DNA of 28,820 nucleotides from Oscillospiraceae bacterium (GTDB lineage Bacteria > Bacillota_A > Clostridia > Oscillospirales > WRJC01). The DNA is taken from the NCBI GenBank assembly GCA_009782405.1, contig WRJC01000036.1, positions 1 to 28,820 of the forward strand, written 5' to 3'. Shown here one piece after another: positions 6,083 to 14,741 of the stretch. The position numbers were made by a program, and so were the translations under genes. The number at the start of each line of letters is the position of its first letter. Position 1 is the first letter of the stretch. The notes below the pieces were generated by a model. That model did no database searches and had not been told where the DNA came from. It saw only the letters and a list, made by a program, of their open reading frames with translations.

Positions 6083-7787
6083 CCATAAAACACGCTTTTT
6101 GGCCTAAATATACATCCCCCGCATATATCCGTACCCCGTATACGCTTTTTTTGCCCGCGCGCTTCGGCGCGACGATTTCGTATTTAATGTTTTTGCGCGC
6201 GTAGTCGCCGATCAAAATCTGCGCGTTGTCGGTTTCGTGCTGCTCGTATGGATAGGCCATGGCAAAATATTCGTCGAGCGAAATATTTATGTCGTCCCAT
6301 ACGGACAGCTTTTGCAGCACGCGCATCCTTTCAAACAGATTTTGCCTCATATAGCCGAGCTGCCCGGAAGTGAAATCGAACGCTTTCCCCACGTGCTGGT
6401 TTATTATATAGTCCGGCATATATTTTTCAAGTATGTCCAGGCATCTGAAATACCCCTCGCCGGTTATGAGCAGGTTGCGGTTATACGCGCAGTAGTCGTC
6501 TATCCCCGTCGGGGTGAACGAATCCCCCGCGAACAATATCGCCTCGCCGGTATCGGTGTTTTTTGCCAGCAGCGCGTCATGGTACAAAGTCTGTCCCGGA
6601 AAGAAAAGCGAAGTCAGCTCAAACTCGTGCCAGCGCCAAGAATACCCGTCGTCGAGCGCCGTCACATCCACGCTCACGGGCGATATGCAGGGCAGCCTGT
6701 AATTTATGGGATTTTTTAGTATGTCAGCTTGGATCTTGTCCGCGTAGATCGGGCAGGCGAAACGCTCCCTGAAATATCCGCAGCCGTCGACATGGTCGTC
6801 GTGGTAATGCGTTATATACAATACCTCCACGCCGTTTATCTCTCCGCGCTCGATCATGGAAAGAAGTTTGTCAACCGCTTCTTTGCCCCCGCAGTCTATC
6901 GCAAGCGCGCCGCCGGTTTTGGAGCGCAAAACATTGCACTGGTTACCGATTTGCCTTATATACGCCGGAAAGTCCTTTTCCCTTCCCTGCCCCATTTTTG
7001 TCTTTTGATTTGGGGTCAAAGCATCAAAATAGTAGTTCAGTGCCGCGATGTCCGCGTATCTTTCATACAGCTCGTCGATGTTTTTGCAAAATGCCGCTAT
7101 ATCTTCCCTCGGAGTTTCGATGGAGCCGCCGAGGTACGGAACGGCCAAATCGGCGCATGATATAGCCTCAAGGCTCTTTTTCCAGCGCGGGATCCCGTGA
7201 AGGAACCCGTGATAGTCGTCGTCGGAATTGTCGTGGATGCCCTGCGTCAAGCGGTAGACATACGGTATTTTGCCGCCCTTATAGAGCAGGCCTCCGCAAA
7301 AGACTATCTTTTTCCCTCCGTCCTCGACTATATACGACATGGAATGGTCGGTGTCCCCCGGCGTATGCAGCGCCTCGATTTCTATGCCGCCTATTTCAAT
7401 CCGTTTGCCGGCGGCCATTTTTTTCACGTTGGACGCCCCATATGCCAAAATGTCGCCGTCGTTTCTGAGCTTGTACAGATGCCAGCGGTTTTTAGGGTCT
7501 TCCCACCATTCTTCGGGCCGGCTCAAAAGCCCGCAATAATTTTCGTTCGCGTATTTTTCGGCTTTTTCGAAATTCAAGATGCCCGAATTGGCCGAGCGGC
7601 GGTAATCGCAGCAAAATATCGCCGCGACTTCCGGAAGGCCCATGCCCCGTATGATCTCGGGGTCCAATCGGTCGTCGCAGCCAAAAAGTATCGTCCCCTG
7701 CCGGCCGACGGCGCCTCCCGTCGTGAAGCTTTTGTCGTTTCCGTCGTTTATCGCGAATATCTTTTCGGTGATGTATTTTATGTTCAT
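6069..7787 (-). CDS. Double metallo-beta-lactamase-fold protein (degenerate N-domain, intact C-domain)
   Basis: Seen: 572 residues. Start at 7787 is chosen for the GGGGGGG Shine-Dalgarno and a promoter 35 bp upstream. The C-terminal MBL domain (about 281-530) has the full metal-binding motif THYHDDH at 326-332, then LFAGDSFT and INQHV. The N-terminal part (about 1-225) looks like a second MBL domain with the metal ligands lost: the THxHxDH position reads CCDYRRSANSG, the HTPGHT position reads HTPGDT (142-146 region) and the GD position reads CGG. Family knowledge: intact MBL folds hydrolyse esters, thioesters or phosphodiesters, or act with flavodoxin domains; the substrate here is unknown. 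No signal peptide, so cytoplasmic. It converges on the SCIFF maturase gene (14-bp overlap) but has its own promoter, so a shared role is not implied. Confidence 0.88.
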   Translation of the reverse strand: MNIKYITEKIFAINDGNDKSFTTGGAVGRQGTILFGCDDRLDPEIIRGMGLPEVAAIFCCDYRRSANSGILNFEKAEKYANENYCGLLSRPEEWWEDPKNRWHLYKLRNDGDILAYGASNVKKMAAGKRIEIGGIEIEALHTPGDTDHSMSYIVEDGGKKIVFCGGLLYKGGKIPYVYRLTQGIHDNSDDDYHGFLHGIPRWKKSLEAISCADLAVPYLGGSIETPREDIAAFCKNIDELYERYADIAALNYYFDALTPNQKTKMGQGREKDFPAYIRQIGNQCNVLRSKTGGALAIDCGGKEAVDKLLSMIERGEINGVEVLYITHYHDDHVDGCGYFRERFACPIYADKIQADILKNPINYRLPCISPVSVDVTALDDGYSWRWHEFELTSLFFPGQTLYHDALLAKNTDTGEAILFAGDSFTPTGIDDYCAYNRNLLITGEGYFRCLDILEKYMPDYIINQHVGKAFDFTSGQLGYMRQNLFERMRVLQKLSVWDDINISLDEYFAMAYPYEQHETDNAQILIGDYARKNIKYEIVAPKRAGKKSVYGVRIYAGDVYLGQKACFMVNND

Positions 7788-7821
7788 GAATTTTTTACCC
7801 CCCCAGAATACTTCATTCTCC

Positions 7822-7850
7822 ATTATACGCCAAAAAATTCCAAAAGTCAA
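7822..7850 (-). promoter_or_regulatory. Sigma-A promoter of the double-MBL gene
   Basis: Minus strand: -35 TTGACT (7850-7845), 17-bp spacer, -10 TATAAT (7827-7822). A short inverted repeat AGAAT-GAAGT-ATTCT (7806-7820) lies at the expected transcript start. Confidence 0.8.
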
Positions 7851-7863
7851 TCGAGAAAGGAAA

Positions 7864-9255
7864 ATGATTTTTAAATTCAAAAAACGCATCGCATTGTTTT
7901 TTGTCTGTACGGCGCTGCTTGTAAATTTCGGCTCATGCCGGATATACAAAAAAGAAAGAACGCCGCCGCCCGTTTCGGAGACGCTTTCCGCTGATTGCGA
8001 GAATATCGGGGAAATCGCGCTCCGGCTCGTAGCGGAAGATATGCAAGCGATCGATTTTCTTGTCAATCTCAAACTGGGCGGAGAATACATATTCGACGAA
8101 GTGGACGACGGTCTATGGTATGTTCCCGTGAAGATTCCGGAATATGCGCATTTTGGCGATCTTCTGGACAGGCTGGACGGAATATATGCTTCAGCCGAGG
8201 TTTATTCGCCGTTTTTCCGTTACCCGATATTCGGAGAGCCGCAGATAGAAAACTTCGGCGGCGAAATTTATGCCTATCCGCATTATTTCAGCAATTTCGA
8301 AGCCAAAATCGATGCCGCTTCCATCAAAATCGCCGAACTCGCGGAGGACAGCGCCGAATTCACATTCGGCATTTTGGGTCACGCCTTTTTTTCGGAAGGG
8401 AGCATGCCGATGACAAAAACGCCGGGCGGCTGGCGGCTCGACGAAAGTTTTTTCTTTTACTGCCAAAAAAGGCTCGATTTGCTTGACATCGAAAACTCCG
8501 TATCATGGGAGCAAAACCCGATTCTCGATACCGCGCAGAACGCCGGCAGCGCAAAGCGTTTTGTCGGCGACTGCATGTTTTACAATATATTTTTAGGCGA
8601 CTGCGAATCTTCGTGGGACCCGCAGTCGGTAAGCGAGCTTTATGCGCTGCAAAACGAGGCTTTCAGGTATCTCGAAACGCAAGCCGGCCTATTCGGGCAT
8701 GAACTTCGCTGTCATGCGACCGACGCGCAAAACGCGCTTTACATGGAAACGGACACATATGTCTACAATGACGCAGATTATCATTATTGGCTTGACATAC
8801 TCCTGATGGATACGGAATATGGCTCCGCAAACGGGCTTTTGGAAACGCTTTCGGCGAATGGCCCCGGATTCGACAATTACGGATTGATTGTAAACATAAA
8901 CAAAAGAGGGCGCAGCTATGCGGTTTCCTGCGACCCTGCCTTTGATGGTTACGAAGAATATTACGCGGAGCGCGCCGTGATTTATTATACGGCTGACATG
9001 GATTATGATTATGTGCTCTGCGCCGCGACGATAGCCCATGAGATTTTGCACCTTTTCGGCGCGGCAGACCTCTATTACCCAAATGACGGGGAAGATATCA
9101 GAAAACAGCTGATCATACAGTATTTCCCTTTTGAGATCATGCACTACATACCATTTTATACGGACGATGCCACAGTGAGCGCATTCACCGCTTTTCGGGT
9201 GGGCTGGCGCAACACCCTGCCCGACCAGCTCATGATGTTCCAGGCCAAAGGCTGA
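7864..9255 (+). CDS. Lipoprotein with metzincin-like zinc protease motif
   Basis: Function not recognised beyond the motif. Seen: 463 residues from the ATG at 7864 (AAAGGA just upstream; the frame extends further 5' but through the divergent promoter). The N-terminus MIFKFKKRIALFFVCTALLV ends in NFGSC, a plausible lipobox with Cys25, so it is probably anchored on the outer face of the membrane. Near the C-terminus HEILHLFGAADLYY (from about residue 392) gives HExxHxxGxxD, and EIMHY about 30 residues later resembles a metzincin Met-turn (Met about 426). Asp as third zinc ligand is seen in some metzincin-like families. The rest is rich in Asp, Glu and Tyr with no known domain. It is a stand-alone gene, divergent from the MBL gene and convergent with the aldo/keto reductase. 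Alternative: a non-catalytic surface protein; the motif makes protease more likely. Confidence 0.82.
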   Translation: MIFKFKKRIALFFVCTALLVNFGSCRIYKKERTPPPVSETLSADCENIGEIALRLVAEDMQAIDFLVNLKLGGEYIFDEVDDGLWYVPVKIPEYAHFGDLLDRLDGIYASAEVYSPFFRYPIFGEPQIENFGGEIYAYPHYFSNFEAKIDAASIKIAELAEDSAEFTFGILGHAFFSEGSMPMTKTPGGWRLDESFFFYCQKRLDLLDIENSVSWEQNPILDTAQNAGSAKRFVGDCMFYNIFLGDCESSWDPQSVSELYALQNEAFRYLETQAGLFGHELRCHATDAQNALYMETDTYVYNDADYHYWLDILLMDTEYGSANGLLETLSANGPGFDNYGLIVNINKRGRSYAVSCDPAFDGYEEYYAERAVIYYTADMDYDYVLCAATIAHEILHLFGAADLYYPNDGEDIRKQLIIQYFPFEIMHYIPFYTDDATVSAFTAFRVGWRNTLPDQLMMFQAKG

Positions 9256-9280
9256 CAAATGCTACTTGCCTGTATTTTTA

Positions 9281-10207
9281 TTACGGCAAAATATTTCCGG
9301 CAGACTTATATATGTCGTACCATTCCGGACGGGCCAAATTTATTTCAGAGGCTTTGCAGATTTCCGCGAGCCTTGTTTTGTTCGTCGAGCCGACGATAGG
9401 CTGCATTTTCGCGGGGTGGCGCAAAAGCCAGGCTATCGCAATCGCCGAATTCGTGGCGCTGTACTGTTTCGCGTATTTGTCTATGGTTTCGTTTAGTTTC
9501 GGGAATTTTTCAAGGTTTCCCAAAAACGCGCCTTCAAAAAAGCCGTATTGGAAAGGCGACCAAGGCTGTATCGTGATTTCTTTCAAGCGGCAGTATTCGA
9601 GGATGTCGCCGTCGTGATTTACGGAATTTCCGTTTTTCATGTTTACGTTCAGCCCGCTGTCGATCATTCCCGTGTTGGTCGCGCTCAGCTGCAGCTGGTT
9701 GAAAAGAATCTCTATTTGTGCGCCGTCCAAATATTTTTGCAGCAGCTTTATCTGATACGGCTTTTGGTTGCTGACACCGAAAAATTTCACTTTTCCGCTT
9801 TTTTTCAAAATGTCGAAAGCCTCGGCGACTTCCTCGGGTTCCATGAGCGTGTCGGGCCTGTGCAAAAGCAACACGTCTATATAGTCCGTTTTCAGCCTTT
9901 TCAAGCTTCCATCGACGGCATTTAGGATATGTTCTTTTGAAAAGTCGAAAAATCCGCCGCGTATTCCGCATTTTGTCTGGATGATGAATTTATCGCGCTT
10001 GCCCGGGTTCATTTGGACTGCTTCCGCGAACTTTTCCTCACATTTGCCTCCGCCGTAAATATCGGCGTGGTCGAAAAAGTTTATGCCGTTTTCAAGCGCG
10101 GTATCCACAAGTTTGCCGATCTCGGCCAGTTCCATGCCGGATATCCTCATCATCCCGAGCGCAATTTCCGGCACTTTTATTTGGTTTCTCACGTTTATGC
10201 ATTTCAT
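9281..10207 (-). CDS. Aldo/keto reductase (YdhF-like)
   Basis: NAD(P)H-dependent reductase of aldehydes or ketones; substrate unknown. Seen: 308 residues, normal for the family. The catalytic tetrad is present: Asp46 and Tyr51 in FDHADIYGGG, Lys79 in IIQTKCG and His116 in LLLHRPD. The nucleotide-binding C-terminal part has PIVGSTNKTRL. The FDHADIYG version and overall pattern resemble E. coli YdhF rather than AKRs of the 2,5-diketogluconate reductase type. GGAGG lies 8 nt before the ATG at 10207. It has its own promoter and appears monocistronic, convergent with the metzincin-like lipoprotein gene 25 bp away. Confidence 0.93.
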   Translation of the reverse strand: MKCINVRNQIKVPEIALGMMRISGMELAEIGKLVDTALENGINFFDHADIYGGGKCEEKFAEAVQMNPGKRDKFIIQTKCGIRGGFFDFSKEHILNAVDGSLKRLKTDYIDVLLLHRPDTLMEPEEVAEAFDILKKSGKVKFFGVSNQKPYQIKLLQKYLDGAQIEILFNQLQLSATNTGMIDSGLNVNMKNGNSVNHDGDILEYCRLKEITIQPWSPFQYGFFEGAFLGNLEKFPKLNETIDKYAKQYSATNSAIAIAWLLRHPAKMQPIVGSTNKTRLAEICKASEINLARPEWYDIYKSAGNILP

Positions 10208-10293
10208 GCTTTTTCCTCCATTATATGTTTTTGATAAATATGTTTTCGGAAATATATCGCGCTTTCAAACTTGCCCGCTCCCCTATATGGCAA

Positions 10294-10322
10294 ATTATAC
10301 GCTTAAAAAAAGCAAAAGTCAA
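10294..10322 (-). promoter_or_regulatory. Sigma-A promoter of the aldo/keto reductase
   Basis: Minus strand: -35 TTGACT (10322-10317), 17-bp spacer, -10 TATAAT (10299-10294). It gives a 5' UTR of roughly 80 nt. Confidence 0.8.
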
Positions 10323-10353
10323 TGCCCCCGCGACAAATATTTTTGCGTCTCCG

Positions 10354-10382
10354 TTGACAAACGGCGCAAAAAGTGATATAAT
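10354..10382 (+). promoter_or_regulatory. Sigma-A promoter of the first solute-binding lipoprotein
   Basis: -35 TTGACA (10354-10359), 17-bp spacer, -10 TATAAT (10377-10382). It lies back to back with the aldo/keto reductase promoter, the -35 boxes 31 bp apart. Confidence 0.85.
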
Positions 10383-10423
10383 GGACTAAAACCATCCAAA
10401 TGATACGGAAAGGCAGAATTATT

Positions 10424-11935
10424 ATGAAAGGCATAATGGCGGTAATATTGATTTTTGTTTTGGCGGCTTTATCGTTATTTTCATGCGGCGAATCCAAAGA
10501 TAATGCGCCGGAAAACAAAAACGATTCGGGCGATGCCCCAAAACCCGGGGAAATTCAGACAGAAGCCCCGCCGGAATTCATCCCTGCGGAAGGAATTGAT
10601 TACAATGGCTATAAATTCACGATACTCGGCTACGACGGGACACCGACGGGGACATGGCAGATAGCCGCCATATCGGAAATTTTGGCCGAACAGGATACAG
10701 GTGAGCCTTTAAACGACGCAGTTTACAAAAGAAACCGGGAAGTCGAGGCGCTGTACAACATCGAATTCGGCATTGTTCCGGTCACATACCCCAACAGAGG
10801 CGATTTTGCCGCGAAATTTACGAAAGCGGTACTTGCCGGGGACGATGCTTTTGACGCTGCTTTTCTTTTGGGCGATTCGCTGCCTGCGGCGCTCAGCAAA
10901 AAAAACACGGCTTTTGATTTGTTTGGCATACCTTCGCTCGACTTGTCAAAAAGCTGGTGGGACCAAAATTCCGTAAAGGCGATGTCGATCGGCGGAAAGC
11001 TCAGCGCGGTGATCGGAGATTTGAATTTGTATTCGGCGATTGCTCCCATGGCGGTATTTGCCAACAAAAAACTCATGCAGGATTACTCCGTGGGCGATTT
11101 GTACCAGATGGTCAGGGACGGCAAATGGACATGGGACGCCATGTATGGCATTATGAAAGAAGTGACGAAAGATCTCAACGGCGACGGAATAATAGACAAA
11201 AACGACCAAGTGGGGCTATTTTCGCAGTACCTGTATTTGCAGACGGCGGTAACCAGCGCAGGGGAGTACATCACGCCTAAAAACGACCGTGATATTCCCG
11301 TGCTCGAGCCGAATATAGACAGGATTGCGGGCATAGTTGACAAAATCACGCCGATTTTAAACGACAAAAGCGCCGCCGTGATAGCCGACAACATAACTTC
11401 CGGATACAACAACGTGTTTTTCGATTTCATACTGCCGAAATTCAGGGACGATGAAATCATGTTCCATACAAACCAGCTGCTGTTCAGTTTTGAGCTGCGA
11501 AACATGGACGCGGATTTTGCCATACTTCCGATTCCGAAGTATGACGAGCTCCAGCAAAAATACGGGTCAATGGTATCCAACGCCTGGTCTACATACACCG
11601 TCATCCCGATAACCTGCACGGACACCGAAAGGGCGGGCAACATACTTTCGGCAATGGGGTATTATTCCAAAAAGTACATAACTCCGGCGTATTACGATAT
11701 CACCGTGACCAACAAACTGATGCGCGACGAAGATTCGATAGAGATGATGGACATAATTTTGAACAACAGGGTCTTGGATCTGTCGTATTTATACAACTGG
11801 GGGGAGATAGGGAGTTTGTTTGGCGGCATATCGAGTTCGGGGAAAGCGGACACGTTTGTTTCGCAATTCGAAAAAACAGAGCCTAAAATAAACAACGCCA
11901 TCCAAAAAACGCTCGATGAACTCGAAAAAGATTGA
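10424..11935 (+). CDS. Extracellular solute-binding lipoprotein (carbohydrate ABC transporter type)
   Basis: Seen: 503 residues from the ATG at 10424, preceded by GGAAAGGCAG; the earlier ATG at 10400 has no RBS. The lipoprotein signal MKGIMAVILIFVLAALSLFS is followed by Cys21, so it is anchored outside the membrane. A polar Asp/Asn/Pro linker follows. The mature part has the family-1 binding-protein features PLNDAVYKRNREVE, VRDGKWTWD and an EF-hand-like loop DLNGDGIIDKNDQ that could bind calcium. No permease or ATPase gene of a transporter is adjacent, so its partner must be elsewhere. It is paralogous to the binding protein at 24256-25764. It ends just before, or overlaps, the P-loop ATPase gene, and no separate promoter is obvious between them. 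Confidence 0.9.
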   Translation: MKGIMAVILIFVLAALSLFSCGESKDNAPENKNDSGDAPKPGEIQTEAPPEFIPAEGIDYNGYKFTILGYDGTPTGTWQIAAISEILAEQDTGEPLNDAVYKRNREVEALYNIEFGIVPVTYPNRGDFAAKFTKAVLAGDDAFDAAFLLGDSLPAALSKKNTAFDLFGIPSLDLSKSWWDQNSVKAMSIGGKLSAVIGDLNLYSAIAPMAVFANKKLMQDYSVGDLYQMVRDGKWTWDAMYGIMKEVTKDLNGDGIIDKNDQVGLFSQYLYLQTAVTSAGEYITPKNDRDIPVLEPNIDRIAGIVDKITPILNDKSAAVIADNITSGYNNVFFDFILPKFRDDEIMFHTNQLLFSFELRNMDADFAILPIPKYDELQQKYGSMVSNAWSTYTVIPITCTDTERAGNILSAMGYYSKKYITPAYYDITVTNKLMRDEDSIEMMDIILNNRVLDLSYLYNWGEIGSLFGGISSSGKADTFVSQFEKTEPKINNAIQKTLDELEKD

Positions 11936-11969
11936 TTGCCATGTTTTTTATGGCAGAAAGGCGAGGCAA

Positions 11970-12653
11970 TTGATAAAATTGATAAATCATCTGTCGGGCA
12001 AAAAAACGATAATTGTCTGCGGGCATTATGGAGCAGGCAAAACCAATGTGTCGGTAAACCTTTCCATAGAATTGAAAAAACAAGCGGGGCTCGTCTATAC
12101 CCTCGTGGATTTTGACACGGTGAACCCGTATTTCCGGAGCGCGGACAACATAAAAGACTTGCAGCGCCACGGCATCGATTTCATAGTGCCGCCTTTCGCC
12201 AACTCGAACCTCGACATCCCCTATTTGCCCGCTTCGATATATTCGATTTTCGCGGGTGGCGGCAAAAACGCCGTTTTCGACGTGGGCGGCGATGACAACG
12301 GGGCGACAGCGCTCGGGATGTTCGCCGAAAAAATAAAAAAAACCGATTACGAGATGATCTACGTCGCAAACAAATACAGGAAGCAAACAAACAAACCCGA
12401 AGCGGCCGCAAAACTCGCTTATGACATCGAAAAAAATTCGAAACTGAAAATAACTTCCGTATTAAACAACAGCAACATCGGCGGCCTCACTTCGAAAAAA
12501 GAAATTTTGGATTCGATCGATTACGCGAAAAATATTTCGGGTTTGCTGAATGTGCCTTTGCTTGGGACAGCATCGATGACACAATTCGATCTTTTTGAAA
12601 AAACGGGGCACAATATATTCCAAATGGATAATTACACCAAAAAATTATTTTAA
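11970..12653 (+). CDS. P-loop ATPase (MinD/ParA-like) heading the 2-oxoacid oxidoreductase operon
   Basis: Seen: 227 residues if it starts at TTG 11970 (AAAGG 8 nt upstream). An in-frame ATG at 11916, inside the end of the preceding gene, has no RBS and would add 18 residues. GHYGAGKT is a Walker A P-loop. DFDTVNPYFRSAD (deviant Walker-type switch), FANSNLDIP, FDVGGDDNGATALG and YVANKYR are conserved-looking blocks. Family knowledge: this SIMIBI-type NTPase resembles ParA/MinD/CobQ proteins, but not plasmid partition ParA. From memory the same ATPase often precedes VOR/KOR genes in Clostridia; its job is unknown to me. Cluster assembly or cofactor insertion into the oxidoreductase is a guess. 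It ends 27 nt before the ferredoxin-like subunit gene. Confidence 0.85.
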   Translation: MIKLINHLSGKKTIIVCGHYGAGKTNVSVNLSIELKKQAGLVYTLVDFDTVNPYFRSADNIKDLQRHGIDFIVPPFANSNLDIPYLPASIYSIFAGGGKNAVFDVGGDDNGATALGMFAEKIKKTDYEMIYVANKYRKQTNKPEAAAKLAYDIEKNSKLKITSVLNNSNIGGLTSKKEILDSIDYAKNISGLLNVPLLGTASMTQFDLFEKTGHNIFQMDNYTKKLF

Positions 12654-12680
12654 CGATTTTAACGAAAGGAAACGCCGCAA

Positions 12681-12893
12681 ATGAAAACCATAACGTTCGA
12701 CGAAGAAAGATGCAAAGGGTGCGGGCTATGCATAACCGTCTGCCCGAAAAAAATCATAACCTTGGAAAAAGAAAAAATAAACAAAAAAGGATATAACCCG
12801 GCGGGGGCAAAAGAACCCGATTTGTGCATTTCATGCGCCCAGTGCGCGATAATATGCCCCGACGTGGCCATACGCATAGAAAACGGCAAATAG
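12681..12893 (+). CDS. vorD: 2-oxoacid:ferredoxin oxidoreductase delta subunit, 2x[4Fe-4S]
   Basis: Small ferredoxin-like subunit that relays electrons from the TPP site to external ferredoxin. Seen: 70 residues with two complete CxxCxxCxxxCP motifs, CKGCGLCITVCP and CISCAQCAIICP, separated by KINKKGYNPA, which is typical of VOR/KOR delta subunits. The Shine-Dalgarno GAAAGGAAA precedes the ATG. It is the first oxidoreductase subunit of the operon and lies 33 nt before the alpha subunit. The motifs alone would fit many ferredoxins; the neighbours decide the role. Confidence 0.93.
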   Translation: MKTITFDEERCKGCGLCITVCPKKIITLEKEKINKKGYNPAGAKEPDLCISCAQCAIICPDVAIRIENGK

Positions 12894-12926
12894 CTAAAAA
12901 CTTATTATAATTTTGGAGGATGCAAT

Positions 12927-13982
12927 ATGTCAGAAATGGTTTTGATGAAGGGAAATGAAGCATTGTCAGAAGCTGCGATAATGTGCAACTGCCGGCATTA
13001 TTTCGGATATCCCATAACCCCGCAGAATGAAATTGCCGAATATATGGCCAAAAGGATGCCCGAAGAAAACGGGCTTTGCATACAGGCTGAAAGCGAAATC
13101 GCCGCGATAAATATGGCTCTCGGGGCATCTGCGGCAGGGGCGAGAGTAATGACTTCGTCTTCGAGTCCGGGCGTGAGTTTGAAAAGCGAGGGAATATCAT
13201 ATATAGTCGGATCGGATTTGCCGTGCGTGATCATAAACGTGCAGAGGGGCGGCCCGGGGCTCGGGGGCATACAACCGGCCCAATCGGATTATTATCAGGC
13301 GACAAAAGCGATGGGCCATGGCGATATGCGCCTCATCGTGCTCGCGCCCAATTCCATCCAGGAAATGGTTGAGCTCACCGGGTTGGCTTTCGATTTGGCG
13401 GATTTGTACAGGACTCCCGTAATGATTCTCGCCGACGGCGCACTCGGCCAGATGATGGAGCCTGTAGACCTGAGCAAAGTAAAAAAGCCGGCTCTTGTCG
13501 AAAAGCCGTGGGCGACGGTGGGCCATGGGGACAAGCGCCGCCCCAACATCATAAATTCGCTCTATCTGGTTCCGGAAGACTTGGAAAAAACGATAATCGA
13601 CCGTTTTAAAAACAAATATGACATCATAGAGGAAAAAGAGCCCAGATATGAGGAATTCGATGTCGAAGATTCCGACGTTGTGCTCGTGTCCTACGGAATA
13701 GCCTCGAGGATCGCAAAACCTGTATGCAAAAGGTTAAAAGAAAACGGAATAAAAGCCGGTTATTTCAGGCCTGTGTCATTGTCCCCGTTCCCAAACAAAC
13801 GGCTCGGCGAAATCGCGGAAATGACAAAGAGGTTTTTTGTCACCGAGCTGAACATGGGACAGATGGTCGGCGACGTGAAACTTGCCACCGGATGCAAAAA
13901 ACCCGTCGATTTCTTCGGGCACACGGGAGGGGTCATCTCCACCCCGGATGAAATCTATGGCGCAATTGAAAGGAGCATATAG
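12927..13982 (+). CDS. vorB: 2-oxoacid:ferredoxin oxidoreductase alpha subunit (VorB/KorA type)
   Basis: Pyrimidine-binding subunit of a CoA-acylating 2-oxoacid:ferredoxin oxidoreductase (branched-chain 2-oxoacid or 2-oxoglutarate). Seen: 351 residues. MSEMVLMKGNEALSEAAI is the usual N-terminus. GYPITPQNEI, ESEIAAINMALGASAAGARV (conserved Glu for TPP activation), TSSSSPGVSLKSEG and NVQRGGPGLGG follow. The C-terminal transketolase-like half has VVLVSYGIASRIA and ELNMGQM. Length matches VorB. GGAGG precedes the ATG at 12927. The beta subunit starts 2 nt after its stop. Substrate class cannot be decided by eye; VorB is the closest recollection, KorA the alternative. Confidence 0.95.
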   Translation: MSEMVLMKGNEALSEAAIMCNCRHYFGYPITPQNEIAEYMAKRMPEENGLCIQAESEIAAINMALGASAAGARVMTSSSSPGVSLKSEGISYIVGSDLPCVIINVQRGGPGLGGIQPAQSDYYQATKAMGHGDMRLIVLAPNSIQEMVELTGLAFDLADLYRTPVMILADGALGQMMEPVDLSKVKKPALVEKPWATVGHGDKRRPNIINSLYLVPEDLEKTIIDRFKNKYDIIEEKEPRYEEFDVEDSDVVLVSYGIASRIAKPVCKRLKENGIKAGYFRPVSLSPFPNKRLGEIAEMTKRFFVTELNMGQMVGDVKLATGCKKPVDFFGHTGGVISTPDEIYGAIERSI

Positions 13983-13984
13983 AC

Positions 13985-14740
13985 ATGGTTGTATTTGAAA
14001 GGCCAAAATCTCTGACAGACAAAGAATTCAGCTATTGCCCCGGCTGCACGCACGGAATCACTCACAGGCTGATCGCCGAAGTCTTAGACGAACTCGAAGT
14101 GAGGGGCAAAACGGTCGGCATCGCGCCGGTTGGCTGTTCGGTCATGGCATATGATTTTTTTAACGTGGACATGGTTCAATCCCCGCACGGGCGCGCTCCC
14201 GCAGTCGCCACCGGAATTAAGAGGGTTTTATCCGAAAATGTGGTGTTCACCTATCAGGGCGACGGCGACCTCGCCGCGATCGGCACTGCCGAAACGATCC
14301 ACGCCGCCGCCAGAGGCGAAAACATAACTATCATATTCATAAACAACGCCACTTACGGAATGACCGGCGGGCAAATGGCTCCTACGACAATGGTCGGCCA
14401 AGTCACGAGCACTTCGCCTTACGGCAGAAAACCCGAAATCCAAGGATTGCCGATAAGGGTGTGCGAGATGATCTCGACTCTCGACGGCGCGGCTTATATA
14501 GAAAGGGTTTCGATGGACTGCGTGAAAAATATACGCGCCGCAAAAAAAGCCATCAAGAAAGCGTTCGAGTACCAAATAGAAAAAAAAGGGTTCACGCTCG
14601 TGGAAGTATTGTCGAACTGCCCTACAAGATGGGGCATGACCCCGGCCGATTCCCTCGAATGGATAAAAACGGACATGATGCCCTATTACCCGCTCGGGGT
14701 ATATAAAGATATTTGCATCACTAAACAGGGAGGGCAATGA
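13985..14740 (+). CDS. korB: 2-oxoacid:ferredoxin oxidoreductase beta subunit (TPP-binding)
   Basis: Holds the thiamine diphosphate and magnesium at the site of oxidative decarboxylation. Seen: 251 residues, normal for the four-subunit enzymes. YCPGCTHGITHRL lies at the N-terminus. VGCSVMAYDFF and HGRAPAVATGIKR follow. The TPP/Mg motif is YQGDGDLAAIGTAE, then FINNATYGMTGGQMAPTT. The C-terminal part has NCPTRWGMTP. It begins 2 nt after the alpha subunit and ends 1 nt before the gamma subunit, so expression is tightly coupled. The beta subunit has no extra cluster-binding domain; electrons must leave through the delta subunit. The gene may equally be named vorA. Confidence 0.95.
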   Translation: MVVFERPKSLTDKEFSYCPGCTHGITHRLIAEVLDELEVRGKTVGIAPVGCSVMAYDFFNVDMVQSPHGRAPAVATGIKRVLSENVVFTYQGDGDLAAIGTAETIHAAARGENITIIFINNATYGMTGGQMAPTTMVGQVTSTSPYGRKPEIQGLPIRVCEMISTLDGAAYIERVSMDCVKNIRAAKKAIKKAFEYQIEKKGFTLVEVLSNCPTRWGMTPADSLEWIKTDMMPYYPLGVYKDICITKQGGQ

Positions 14741-14741
14741 T

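Noticed and set aside
7788..8090. 101-codon N-terminal extension of the double-MBL protein
   Set aside because: It would cross the promoter and run through the divergent lipoprotein gene; a strong Shine-Dalgarno sits before the ATG at 7787.
10400..10423. Earlier ATG for the first solute-binding protein
   Set aside because: No RBS, and the signal peptide starts properly at the ATG at 10424, which has GGAAAGG upstream.
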